The notes under the pieces: generated by a model | Databases searched by the model: none | Told to the model about the DNA's origin: nothing | Seen by the model: the letters and a program-made list of their open reading frames with translations, nothing else | Translations under genes and position numbers: made by a program | Origin: Pseudalgibacter alginicilyticus | Lineage (GTDB): Bacteria > Bacteroidota > Bacteroidia > Flavobacteriales > Flavobacteriaceae | Length of the DNA stretch: 64,000 nucleotides | Assembly (NCBI RefSeq): GCF_001310225.1 | Contig: NZ_CP012898.1 | Coordinates: forward strand, 620,001 to 684,000 | Reading direction: 5' to 3' | In this document: positions 50,773 through 59,774 of the stretch, in pieces | Layout: each line of letters opens with the position of its first letter | Position numbering within the stretch: position 1 is the first letter of the stretch

Positions 50773-51432
50773 TTATTTTTTGTTATGAAAGGGACATTTC
50801 CAATCTTTTTCCACGTTTCTTCCACTATATTGCTTTGTTTCTGCATCCAGACCAAAATCGGCTAATACTGGGTTTATAAACCCCTGTAATTCTTTATCGC
50901 GGCTACGGATTCTTTTTTTTACTCTTTCGTAGGCCCCCATTTCTCTTAATTTTTCAAATTGATAATGTAAATTAAAAACTATCGTACAATAAGGTGCTTT
51001 TCGTGCTAGTCTTGAACTTTCTGGATGCATCCCAATAATATAGAAAGCCTTATTTTTAATACTAAAGCTAAAATTAGGGTCATTAGGATCCGAACTTACA
51101 CTTTCATCCCATGGAGCATCGTCATAATTATGAAGCCTTTGTAAAAAATTCCACAAGGCATTTTCAAACTCTAACTCCGTTTTAAATTTATTGTTTTTAA
51201 AACATATAATTAAAGACTGAAATTCTTTAGATTCATAATCATAATTATTTAAATAATTTTCAATATTTAAAAGAACAGCACTTATAATTTCTTCTGAATT
51301 AATATCATCATAAATATTTAATTTATAATTATCCATTGTAAACACGCTATTGGCCATAACACAAGGATGATTTTTATTAATGATAAAATGTTTATATTCA
51401 AGTTTAATATTATTTGATTCTTGTGGATTCAT
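50773..51432 (-). CDS. YqcI/YcgG family protein (GntA-like)
   Basis: The 219 residues match the YqcI/YcgG family: HPCVMANSVFTMDNYKLNIY, DDAPWDESVSSDPNDPNFSF, FYIIGMHPESSRLARKAPYC, and C-terminal WKCPFH. Members include heme-dependent N-hydroxylases of guanidino compounds such as GntA of guanitoxin synthesis. The conserved HPxSSR and CPFH regions fit. Pairing with DUF1989 suggests nitrogen-compound chemistry. The actual substrate is unknown. Confidence 0.82.
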   Translation of the reverse strand: MNPQESNNIKLEYKHFIINKNHPCVMANSVFTMDNYKLNIYDDINSEEIISAVLLNIENYLNNYDYESKEFQSLIICFKNNKFKTELEFENALWNFLQRLHNYDDAPWDESVSSDPNDPNFSFSIKNKAFYIIGMHPESSRLARKAPYCTIVFNLHYQFEKLREMGAYERVKKRIRSRDKELQGFINPVLADFGLDAETKQYSGRNVEKDWKCPFHNKK

Positions 51433-51476
51433 AAAAATTATTTTAATACCATAATTATTTATAATTATATGGTAAA

Positions 51477-52028
51477 TTACCTCTTAACATCTTTTAAAAT
51501 CCAGTCATCTACTGGACAATTATGATCCTTATGAACTACAACTAAGTTACCTGTGGTTTCAAAAATCACAGCTTTTACTTCTGATAATTTTGCAACGTTA
51601 GATTCTCGTAATTTAGACCGTAAATCACCTTCTGTAACCCTTACAGCCTTCATATTATCATGCAATAAAATTTCACCATCCATCAGTAAAGTTGGTTGAT
51701 TATCAATAAACTGTCTAAACCACTTATAACGACGAAATGTTGCTGCTATTAATTGAAGTCCGTATACCATAATAAGACCAACACCTCCTTCCAAAAGACT
51801 AACAGACTTTGATAATATTGTAGTGGCAATCATGGATCCTACAGCAACAGTCATCGCAAAATCAAAACTTGACATTTTTGAAAAACTTCTTTTTCCTGCT
51901 ATACGAGTGTAAAGAATAACGGCTACATAAATTCCGATGCTGGTTAAAAATATTAACAGCAATGAATTTGTTGTTGTATCAAAAAGATTACTCCACGCTT
52001 TTATTAAAATATCAGCTAAGTCTACCAT
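51477..52028 (-). CDS. YetF/DUF421 family membrane protein
   Basis: The 183 residues have three N-terminal membrane helices and the DUF421 signature RIAGKRSFSKMSSFDFAMTV followed by AVGSMIATTIL. A cytoplasmic domain follows (FIDNQPTLLMDGEILLHDNM, VTEGDLRSKLRESNVAKLSE). In Bacillus, YetF-type proteins affect spore and membrane phospholipid synthesis. The role here is unknown. It is separate from the YqcI gene by 44 bp. Confidence 0.85.
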   Translation of the reverse strand: MVDLADILIKAWSNLFDTTTNSLLLIFLTSIGIYVAVILYTRIAGKRSFSKMSSFDFAMTVAVGSMIATTILSKSVSLLEGGVGLIMVYGLQLIAATFRRYKWFRQFIDNQPTLLMDGEILLHDNMKAVRVTEGDLRSKLRESNVAKLSEVKAVIFETTGNLVVVHKDHNCPVDDWILKDVKR

Positions 52029-52061
52029 AGTAAATAAAACTTAATTTAAACTCTAAACATC

Positions 52062-52217
52062 TTATTTTCCATTAACCAAAAAGGCATGTATAACACCTGG
52101 TATCCAACCAATAAGCGTAAGAATTAAGCTAATAAAGAATGTACCACCTATACCATGTTTTATAAAAACGGCTAATGGTGGCAGTAAAATGTTGAGCATT
52201 ATAGTTATTAAGGACAT
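52062..52217 (-). CDS. YqaE/Pmp3 family small membrane protein
   Basis: The 51 residues (MSLITIMLNILLPPLAVFIK, HGIGGTFFISLILTLIGWIP, GVIHAFLVNGK) are a clear Pmp3/YqaE proteolipid with two membrane helices and the LPPLAVF and GWIPGVIHA motifs. These peptides respond to salt and membrane stress. Too short for many gene finders, it lies 33 bp before the YetF gene on the same strand. Confidence 0.9.
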   Translation of the reverse strand: MSLITIMLNILLPPLAVFIKHGIGGTFFISLILTLIGWIPGVIHAFLVNGK

Positions 52218-53050
52218 TATTTATATTTTAAAAGTTTTAATAAAATTAGATATGAACCCCCATTTAAAGGTGCGTTATAAATAAAATTAATAACTCATAT
52301 AAGTATAAAGTCCTACACTTTCAGGAATGGTTTTTATTAATTTAAAAGATTATGTCAGAAAAAAACTGATTAATTATATTGTAAGCTGCTGCTATTTTTT
52401 ACATGAAGAACAAACTTTTTGATACCAGATTACTTGCATACCTAATAACGAAAGAAGCATCTCGTATAATAATGGTGAGACGTTTTTATAAACTCAAACC
52501 CATATAAGTAAACCCATATATATGTAGGAGTTAGTAAATTTTCTACTTCGTATTTTTAACAGATAAAGGATATGAAAACAAATAATATTATTTAAAGAAA
52601 AGTATATTCTTTAATCCATTAAAGATTGAATATTGATTAACGGATTCTGGCAATCCATGTATTTCTGTAGTACAAAAAAAGAGAATATTATAAAAATAAC
52701 TGCTATTTTAAGCTTTATTGAGTTACCGTAAAAACATACTCAATAATCCTAAAATTAAAAATTATATGTAAAAGTTATTTGAAGCGTTTTCTGGAACACT
52801 AATAAGTTTTTTAAAAAAACTAAGAACTAACTTTTTTAACAATTTGCTTTTTAAGTTTTCAGATTCACTTATTCTATTTACTAAAAATAGAGGTTTCTGC
52901 CAAATTTTTAGGGCAACTGTTGTATTTTTCATTGGGTATCATTTTATGTACAATGAGAATTAAAAATAATTCTGATGCAAACTTCTTAAAAACTATACAA
53001 AAACAACTACACCCCTTTATCGCATATGTATGCTATTTTTACCTTCGTAT
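52218..53050. other. 833-bp intergenic region without a recognisable gene
   Basis: No frame with family features or good start signals is present. The longest ATG frame I noticed (about 34 codons near 52403) has no support. The sequence is AT-rich with no strong repeat or terminator that I could identify. It probably carries only the promoter of the Pmp3/YetF genes at its left edge. Confidence 0.5.
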
Positions 53051-55789
53051 TTAATCAATTTTTTCTAAAATCTCAGGTCCCAAACGTTTTTTATCTAAGT
53101 GATTTACTCCTTCTTTCATCCAAATTGGAGCTATATCTCCTTTAAGATAATAATCAAAATACTGTTTCATCCGGATTTGAAAATCTTTTTGATTATCCTT
53201 TTTACTTAAGTGGTGAGGTTCATTTGGATAGGATAATAAAATAACTTCTTTACCAAGTCGTCTTGCGGCCGAATAAAACTCTAAACCTTGATTCCAATCC
53301 ACAGCACCATCACTAGTCCCATGAAGAATAAGAAAAGGCGTTTTAATTTTATGAGCATGATGTAAAGGAGATTGGCTAAGATATAATTCCATATTTTGCC
53401 ATGGACTCACCCCCATTCTTCCTTGAGACCATTCTATAATTGGGCTATTCAAAATGCCTGAACTTTTATATGCAATATTGTACATACTAACTAAATTGGT
53501 TAACGGCGCTCCCGTAACTACTGCAGCAAACATATCTGTTTGAGTAACAATAAAAGAAGATTCATATCCTCCCCAACTATGTCCTTGTAACCCTATTTTG
53601 TCTGGATCGGCATATCCTAATTTAACAACTTCTTTTGCAGCACTTGTAACATCATCCAATGCTGATGAGCCGGGCATCCCCACGTCAAACACAATATCTG
53701 GCATTAAAACTAAATAGCCATTACTTGCATATGTAGATGCGTGTGGCCTATCATCATATTTGGGCATAGAGTATAAGTGGTGCATATGAGACATTTTTTC
53801 ATAGAAATAGACAATCATTGGATATTTTTTATTCGAATCATAATCTGCTGGTAATGCTAAGGTAGCCTGTAATGCATGACCTCGCTCATCTGTATAATCG
53901 ACTAATATTCTTTTTCCCCATTTATATTTAGACTGTTGTGGATTGGCATTAGTTATTTTTTTAGGTTTTTTAAAGGATAAATCGGTTAGCCAATAATCAG
54001 GAAAATCTTCAAAACTCTGAGCTTTGTAAATAAGCTTATCTGCTTTTCTTGCCTTGGTAATTCCTGTTATCATTTTATTTTCATAACATAACATCTCAGG
54101 TTTTTCTCCAAATTTAACTTTATAGTATCCTGATTTTTTTGTGAAATCACCATAAGCTGAAAGCAATAAAGGTTCCATTAAATCAAAAGTCTTAGCTTCT
54201 GGATCCAGTTGTATCAATCTAAAACGGATATTTTCATCATTACCGATACCTTGGGTTAAGTTTACTACTTCATCAGAATTAAGTGCAATGGTCCATAAAT
54301 CATATTCATGATTTAGGATTAATGTATTCCCATCTTTAGACCATCCAGCTACACCATAAGTAGGTTTTTCAACTGGTTTATCATAATCTTCATTTATAAA
54401 ACTTATACCCGTTTTTGCAGTTAAATTGGATAACTTCCCTTGCTCAAAATTATAGCCTATTACATCACCTTCTTTTGAAAAAAGCACCCACTCTCCATTT
54501 GGAGACATGCCCATATATCTATATACTTTTTCTGCTATTAATTCCTTTTTTCCTGTTTGAGTATTAATACTATACAAATCTGTATAACCTCCAGGTATAC
54601 CTACGTTTTTACGATAAAGAGTATCCAATTTTCCAATTGCCCATAGACTATTTTCAGAATAATTAACAGAAGGCATGTCTTCATTTTCCAATTGAATAAA
54701 TGTCTTATTTTCAAGATTTAAAACAGCTTTAAAATTTGATTTCCTATCTCTTCCCGCTTGTACTATTTGACGCGACTGTACACGCTCATCTTTCCAGTGC
54801 CAAACATCTACATTTGCTTTTTGCTCATCTGCTTTTTTTAATTCGGTTTGCTGAGCCTTAACCCCATGGAGTAACTGTGTTCCTTCTTTATTCCAAGTTA
54901 ATTTAGAGTACTCACTAATCACCATATTTTTAGGAAAATCAGCATCTTCAGTTACTGAATATTGGTTATGTACTATTGGAGTTGTCATACCTGAAATAAG
55001 ATTTGAAGTCCAATAAACAGTGTTGTCTCTCTCTACATTTCCCTTTTTTTTGCCCCCAAATAATACTGCTATTTGGTTTGTTTCCTTATTCCAAGTCATC
55101 TGAGAATACGTATAGCTACCTGTATGTAATGGCCTAATACGAAAATCATTTAAATCAACAACATAAAGACCATTACCATAATCGTCCTCCGCATCAATCA
55201 AATAAGAAAGAAGCGTACCTTCTTTATTAAAAGCATAAGCAGATACATTACCTATATTAAGTGTTTTATTGCTTTCTAAATCTTTAAGTAGTAAATCACT
55301 TCCTTTATAATCTGCTTTAGTGTTGTTAGGCTGTTTGTGAACAGCTATAAATTTAGATGTTTTTGAAAACTTAAAACTCTTTACAGTTTTAACAACAGAT
55401 ACCACATTGGTATCAAGATGTACTATTTGCAAATCACTTAAAATAGGTTTTTTAGATGCCTTAAGTTTATCTGCCATTTTTTTTGTTGGATCTACTAAAA
55501 AAGCCAACCAGTTACTATCTGATGAAAAACTAACTTCTTTTCCATTTATTACTGTACGTAAGGTGTCACCGTTAAGTCTACGGATGTACAATTTTGCATC
55601 CCCTTCATTTGGTTTGTAAGCATATGTCATCCAGACTCCGTCAGGGGAAATAGCTGTATTATTTATGCTTTTCCATTGTGCATAATCTTTAAGTGTTAAA
55701 GGTTTTTGCTGTTGACCAAAATTTAATTGACTAAAAATAAAAAGCCAAAAAAACAAAGAAAAAAAACGGTGATTTAAGAAGAATAACAT
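53051..55789 (-). CDS. secreted S9 family prolyl-oligopeptidase-like peptidase
   Basis: The 912 residues start with a signal peptide (SLFFWLFIFSQLNFGQ). A long beta-propeller-like region follows, with many W-N-K-E-type blades (LTWNKEGTQLLHGVKAQ, GWSKDGNTLILNHEYDLWTI). The C-terminal hydrolase has Ser in GHSWGGYE (about 738), Asp in HGTSDGAVDW (about 821) and His in EPHHLSKK (about 855). It cleaves peptides in the periplasm or outside. The length is normal for Bacteroidota S9 enzymes. Confidence 0.92.
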   Translation of the reverse strand: MLFFLNHRFFSLFFWLFIFSQLNFGQQQKPLTLKDYAQWKSINNTAISPDGVWMTYAYKPNEGDAKLYIRRLNGDTLRTVINGKEVSFSSDSNWLAFLVDPTKKMADKLKASKKPILSDLQIVHLDTNVVSVVKTVKSFKFSKTSKFIAVHKQPNNTKADYKGSDLLLKDLESNKTLNIGNVSAYAFNKEGTLLSYLIDAEDDYGNGLYVVDLNDFRIRPLHTGSYTYSQMTWNKETNQIAVLFGGKKKGNVERDNTVYWTSNLISGMTTPIVHNQYSVTEDADFPKNMVISEYSKLTWNKEGTQLLHGVKAQQTELKKADEQKANVDVWHWKDERVQSRQIVQAGRDRKSNFKAVLNLENKTFIQLENEDMPSVNYSENSLWAIGKLDTLYRKNVGIPGGYTDLYSINTQTGKKELIAEKVYRYMGMSPNGEWVLFSKEGDVIGYNFEQGKLSNLTAKTGISFINEDYDKPVEKPTYGVAGWSKDGNTLILNHEYDLWTIALNSDEVVNLTQGIGNDENIRFRLIQLDPEAKTFDLMEPLLLSAYGDFTKKSGYYKVKFGEKPEMLCYENKMITGITKARKADKLIYKAQSFEDFPDYWLTDLSFKKPKKITNANPQQSKYKWGKRILVDYTDERGHALQATLALPADYDSNKKYPMIVYFYEKMSHMHHLYSMPKYDDRPHASTYASNGYLVLMPDIVFDVGMPGSSALDDVTSAAKEVVKLGYADPDKIGLQGHSWGGYESSFIVTQTDMFAAVVTGAPLTNLVSMYNIAYKSSGILNSPIIEWSQGRMGVSPWQNMELYLSQSPLHHAHKIKTPFLILHGTSDGAVDWNQGLEFYSAARRLGKEVILLSYPNEPHHLSKKDNQKDFQIRMKQYFDYYLKGDIAPIWMKEGVNHLDKKRLGPEILEKID

Positions 55790-55815
55790 GACTAATAAGT
55801 TAGATGAATTTTAGT

Positions 55816-55823
55816 CAAATATA
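55816..55823 (-). promoter_or_regulatory. -7 promoter element for the S9 peptidase gene
   Basis: On the minus strand TATATTTG fits TAnnTTTG and lies 26 bp before the ATG at 55789. The rest of the 303-bp gap up to 56092 shows no gene or clear terminator. Confidence 0.5.
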
Positions 55824-56092
55824 ACTTTATTTCAGGTTAAATGAAATGCATATTTATAGGAATCTTGCGCAAATAATTTATAAAAGACACCCTATTTAAT
55901 AAACATAAAATTTGTTCCATCTATAAAGATTAAAAAACGGAAAATAGTATCGTAAATTTTAACCTTATCTTAGATCTTTTATTCTTATTTCAGTTTTGTT
56001 ATACAAATTAAATACGCTGGCTTATCATTATTAGCAGAGTATTTTTTAACCTTTCAGCTATAACAAAACTTGTTTTTACTTAAAAATAGTAA

Positions 56093-59000
56093 TTAAAATC
56101 CAAAACCCAAACCAAAAGCAACTCGCAAACCATCTGATGAGTTAAATGCTCCAAGGTTTAACGACATTATTTCGGCCATATTTACAAAAAAACCACCACC
56201 GTAGGTATTATGCCATTTTTCAGAATAGTCAAAATTAGGCAGCCAAACTCTTCCGTAATCAAAACTACCATAAACCCCCATTTTAATAGGAATGATTAAA
56301 GTTTTTAGATTACTAAAACTGTATCGAATATCTGTATTTTGATAAAATGCTTGTTTGCCTGTAAATCGTTGGTTTCTAAAACCTCTTAAACCATCTAAGC
56401 CTCCAATAGTGGCTGCTTGATAAAATTCAAAGTCATCACTAAAATTAACATGACCTTTAACAGTTGTAGCTAAAACCAATTTCCCTGAAGATGACAGTTT
56501 ATGAGCGATACTCCATTTAGGTATTAAGTAACCATAAGTTCTCCCCTTTTCATCCAAATTACTTTTTAAACCAATTGATACATCAAAAGACATACCCATA
56601 GTTGGATAAGCATTATTATCAAAATTTAAAAACTCAAATGTTGCGTTAACACCTCCAAATTGAACTTCATCAAAAATATAGTTAGGTAACTGAGGATTTC
56701 CATCCACAAAGCGGTTGTGGGTTTGATGGATTTCTATAGATTCATAACTTAGCCCCATACTTAGTTTGCTTCCTCGTTTAGAATTCCATACCAATCCAGG
56801 TGCTACAGAAAAGTTTCTAATTTTAACTCGATTGTAATTCAATCCATAATCATCATCAAAATTGGGGGTTTCATTTCCATATCCAAAGAAATTCTGACTA
56901 AAATTTGGACTTTGAAAATTCACTCCTAAAACAAAGTTAAAATTATTAATAACATGAGCAAATTCACCATGATAATTTAGTTCATAACCCTTGGTAGCAA
57001 AATAATAATTAGCTTTAAATTGGTGCTGACTTGTGTATGGATTACGTTTAAAACCATTCACCGTGTAAATATTAGAAAAACCAAGTTTTAATCCATCATC
57101 AGGATTAGCACCTATTGTAGGAATAATTTGATTTGAATTAGCTTTTAATTTTTTGTAATCATACACATTTGTTTCATAGTCATCTGTAAGCTTAATTTTT
57201 GCTTTTTTTGCCTCCAACACATCATTCTTTTTTGATTCATAATCATATATATAAACATTGGTCCCTTCTGCTACCTTGTATGCATCGTTATTTTGCCCTC
57301 CAATTAAACGGATTTTTATTTTTTTACTTTTTCCTATAACCTCAAAGGTGTCATCATCATCCAAACCGTAAATCCATATTTCTTTTGTTTCCTCAGGTTG
57401 GTGTTTTCTGTAGTGAAATCGATCTTTAATAGTATCATCTTTTTTTCGATACATTTCAACCGTTACAGCTCCATTTTCATTCGATATAATCTTAATGTAA
57501 TCATCTTTATTTGTAGCTGTAAAAACAGCATATTTAGATGTTAACTTATAGTATCTATCAGCTATTTTTTGAAGATTTGCTCGTCGTTGTTTTAAAATCT
57601 TTTTTATTTTATCAATACTTGAATCTTGTACTTCTTGAGGTATTTTTGAGAATGCAATATTTATAACACTATCAGTAACCTGTTTGGTAATAAAATCCAC
57701 TTGCTCATCCCAAGTTTTTTTATCAATATCAACTAAAAATGCCATATCCAAAGGATAAGGTTCGGCATTTACGCCTTTTACATCTTTTAAATCTGTACTG
57801 TATTTTCGCAATACTCTTGCAGGAGGAATTAGAGCTACAGCAGCCCCAAGCATAAAACCATCAGACATTATAGAAAAAGCTTGATCACGGTCTCTTGGTA
57901 AAGGTCTGTATATTTTTTTACCTTTTTCTTTAAACTCCATCCAACGCCATTGGTCTTGATGACGATCCCAATCACCTATAAGCATATCAAATAATCGGGC
58001 TCGGATATAACTCACTTGATCTAATATGACATCTTCATCTGAATGCAAATCTTCCATCATATCAATTGTGCTGATAATATCACCAGTAAAGTTTCCTCCT
58101 GCAAGTTCAACATGTCCATCTGAAGCATGTTCCTCAAATAAATATAATTCGTTACCAAATTCAGAATTAAAACGACCTAAAGTATTTTGCTTTGGAACGT
58201 ATAATAATTGTGGATTTAAATGATACACATCTACAGCATCAGAAAGTGTACTAATAACTAAAGGAGCATATGGATGAGAACCTGTAAATACATCTTTAAC
58301 GAGTGACTCTGTAGCTGTATCATCAAATTGACCTTCTACAAAATGATCTTTAAACATAGCAGCTTGAATGTACTGTGTTGCGCTTTTTTTAACCGCACGC
58401 ATAACATATTCTTTGCCATCATTTGCCCTTAAGCGTAACGATTTAGATTGTGTCCCCCCCCCTTTTCTTATAGGTATTAAGCCTCCATAAAAAGTATCTA
58501 AATCAACTGTTTTGGCTTTTACTTCTATATTAAAATATTTTCGGTATCGATTACCCCAAAGCATTTTATAAAACTTTGATTTTTCAACTTCTTTTTTATT
58601 ATACACAGAAGCTAAAATTGAGTCATTAAACCTTTTAGGGTAGTCAATTAAGTTTGTATGGGTAGCTTCTTGGATTGTTTTTCTAAAAACTACTTCATTA
58701 GAAATTGCATTAATAAATTGTACATTAGAAGACTTATTTTTATTGATATTTAGCACGGCATAACCATTAACACCTAAGCCAAATTGATTGCCATCGTTTT
58801 TAACTCTTGTAGGGTTTTCTTTAGAACCAGAACCACTAACTATCTGCGTTAAATTGTCGTGTTCAATAAACTGCAAATTATGTTCATGCCCAGAAAGAAA
58901 AATAACATTATTGTTTTGTTGTGCTGCAGCTATTAAGTTTTTACGTAATTCATTATAAAAATGATTAGAAATATCAGCATTTGATATGCCGCTTGTACTT

Positions 59001-59749
59001 CTAATAATGTTTTTTAATGTTCCTAAAACAGGAAGCGGTTTCAAATGATCAACAAAACTATAATTACCTCCATGTGGACCATTGGTATACATAGGATGAT
59101 GAATAGCTACTAAAGTGGTTTTTCCTCGTGCTTTTTTTATTTCATCTCTAAATTCGTCTAAAAAAAGAGATCGTGATTTAATTTCACAATCGTCATTAAT
59201 AGTGGGCTGTTTGTTCCAATTGGTAATATACCAGTGTGAATCAACCACCAGCAACACAATATCATCACTTATATTTACTTTTTCAATAGGACACCCATTT
59301 TCAGGTAAAAATGTATTTTTTCCTAAAGCTTCTTCCACCATGTCTTCTTGACGCTTTAACCCTTTAATACCACTATACCAATCGTGATTTCCAGGAATAA
59401 ACATTACTTTTCCAGGAAACGTTTCGGCAACATTTATTTGTGTTTGTAGTATGTGTTTTGCTTGTTTATTATTTTTAGAAGGCATTCCTTTTGGATAGAT
59501 ATTATCTCCTAAAAATAAAAGAATATCATCTTCATTTGCTTTAGGAAAATGCTCCTGAATAGAAAGTAAAGCCTTTGGTGGTGTACCATCATCTTCCAGT
59601 TTCCCTGCGTCACCAATTAAAAAAATATTAGTGGTTTCATTATTTATACCTTCAACAAAAGGGGTATTTATTAGTTGGTTTTGATTGGATTTATATGTAG
59701 CACAGGCTGTTACCACAAAGAGCAAGAAAATAAGTAACGTTTTTTTCAT
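56093..59749 (-). CDS. lipoprotein metallophosphoesterase with kinase-like middle and outer-membrane barrel
   Basis: The 1218 residues begin with a lipoprotein signal (LLIFLLFVVTACATYKS; Cys about 16). A calcineurin-like phosphoesterase follows with all motifs: GDAG (about 46), GDNIYP (about 82), GNHDW (about 120), HHPMYTNGPHG (about 217), SGHEHNLQF (about 290). Residues about 430-700 include GDWDRHQDQWRW (about 593) and PRDRDQAFS, reminiscent of kinase-like HipA/Fam20 folds. Residues about 860-1218 form a surface-antigen (BamA-like) beta barrel ending in aromatic AFGLGFGF. It is third in the HD-GAF operon. Confidence 0.85.
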   Translation of the reverse strand: MKKTLLIFLLFVVTACATYKSNQNQLINTPFVEGINNETTNIFLIGDAGKLEDDGTPPKALLSIQEHFPKANEDDILLFLGDNIYPKGMPSKNNKQAKHILQTQINVAETFPGKVMFIPGNHDWYSGIKGLKRQEDMVEEALGKNTFLPENGCPIEKVNISDDIVLLVVDSHWYITNWNKQPTINDDCEIKSRSLFLDEFRDEIKKARGKTTLVAIHHPMYTNGPHGGNYSFVDHLKPLPVLGTLKNIIRSTSGISNADISNHFYNELRKNLIAAAQQNNNVIFLSGHEHNLQFIEHDNLTQIVSGSGSKENPTRVKNDGNQFGLGVNGYAVLNINKNKSSNVQFINAISNEVVFRKTIQEATHTNLIDYPKRFNDSILASVYNKKEVEKSKFYKMLWGNRYRKYFNIEVKAKTVDLDTFYGGLIPIRKGGGTQSKSLRLRANDGKEYVMRAVKKSATQYIQAAMFKDHFVEGQFDDTATESLVKDVFTGSHPYAPLVISTLSDAVDVYHLNPQLLYVPKQNTLGRFNSEFGNELYLFEEHASDGHVELAGGNFTGDIISTIDMMEDLHSDEDVILDQVSYIRARLFDMLIGDWDRHQDQWRWMEFKEKGKKIYRPLPRDRDQAFSIMSDGFMLGAAVALIPPARVLRKYSTDLKDVKGVNAEPYPLDMAFLVDIDKKTWDEQVDFITKQVTDSVINIAFSKIPQEVQDSSIDKIKKILKQRRANLQKIADRYYKLTSKYAVFTATNKDDYIKIISNENGAVTVEMYRKKDDTIKDRFHYRKHQPEETKEIWIYGLDDDDTFEVIGKSKKIKIRLIGGQNNDAYKVAEGTNVYIYDYESKKNDVLEAKKAKIKLTDDYETNVYDYKKLKANSNQIIPTIGANPDDGLKLGFSNIYTVNGFKRNPYTSQHQFKANYYFATKGYELNYHGEFAHVINNFNFVLGVNFQSPNFSQNFFGYGNETPNFDDDYGLNYNRVKIRNFSVAPGLVWNSKRGSKLSMGLSYESIEIHQTHNRFVDGNPQLPNYIFDEVQFGGVNATFEFLNFDNNAYPTMGMSFDVSIGLKSNLDEKGRTYGYLIPKWSIAHKLSSSGKLVLATTVKGHVNFSDDFEFYQAATIGGLDGLRGFRNQRFTGKQAFYQNTDIRYSFSNLKTLIIPIKMGVYGSFDYGRVWLPNFDYSEKWHNTYGGGFFVNMAEIMSLNLGAFNSSDGLRVAFGLGFGF

Positions 59750-59774
59750 AAATCAAGGAAGAGTTGTATTTTTC

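Noticed and set aside
52403-52507. A 34-codon ATG frame in the 833-bp gap
   Set aside because: No ribosome-binding context, no homology pattern and no coupling to a neighbour.
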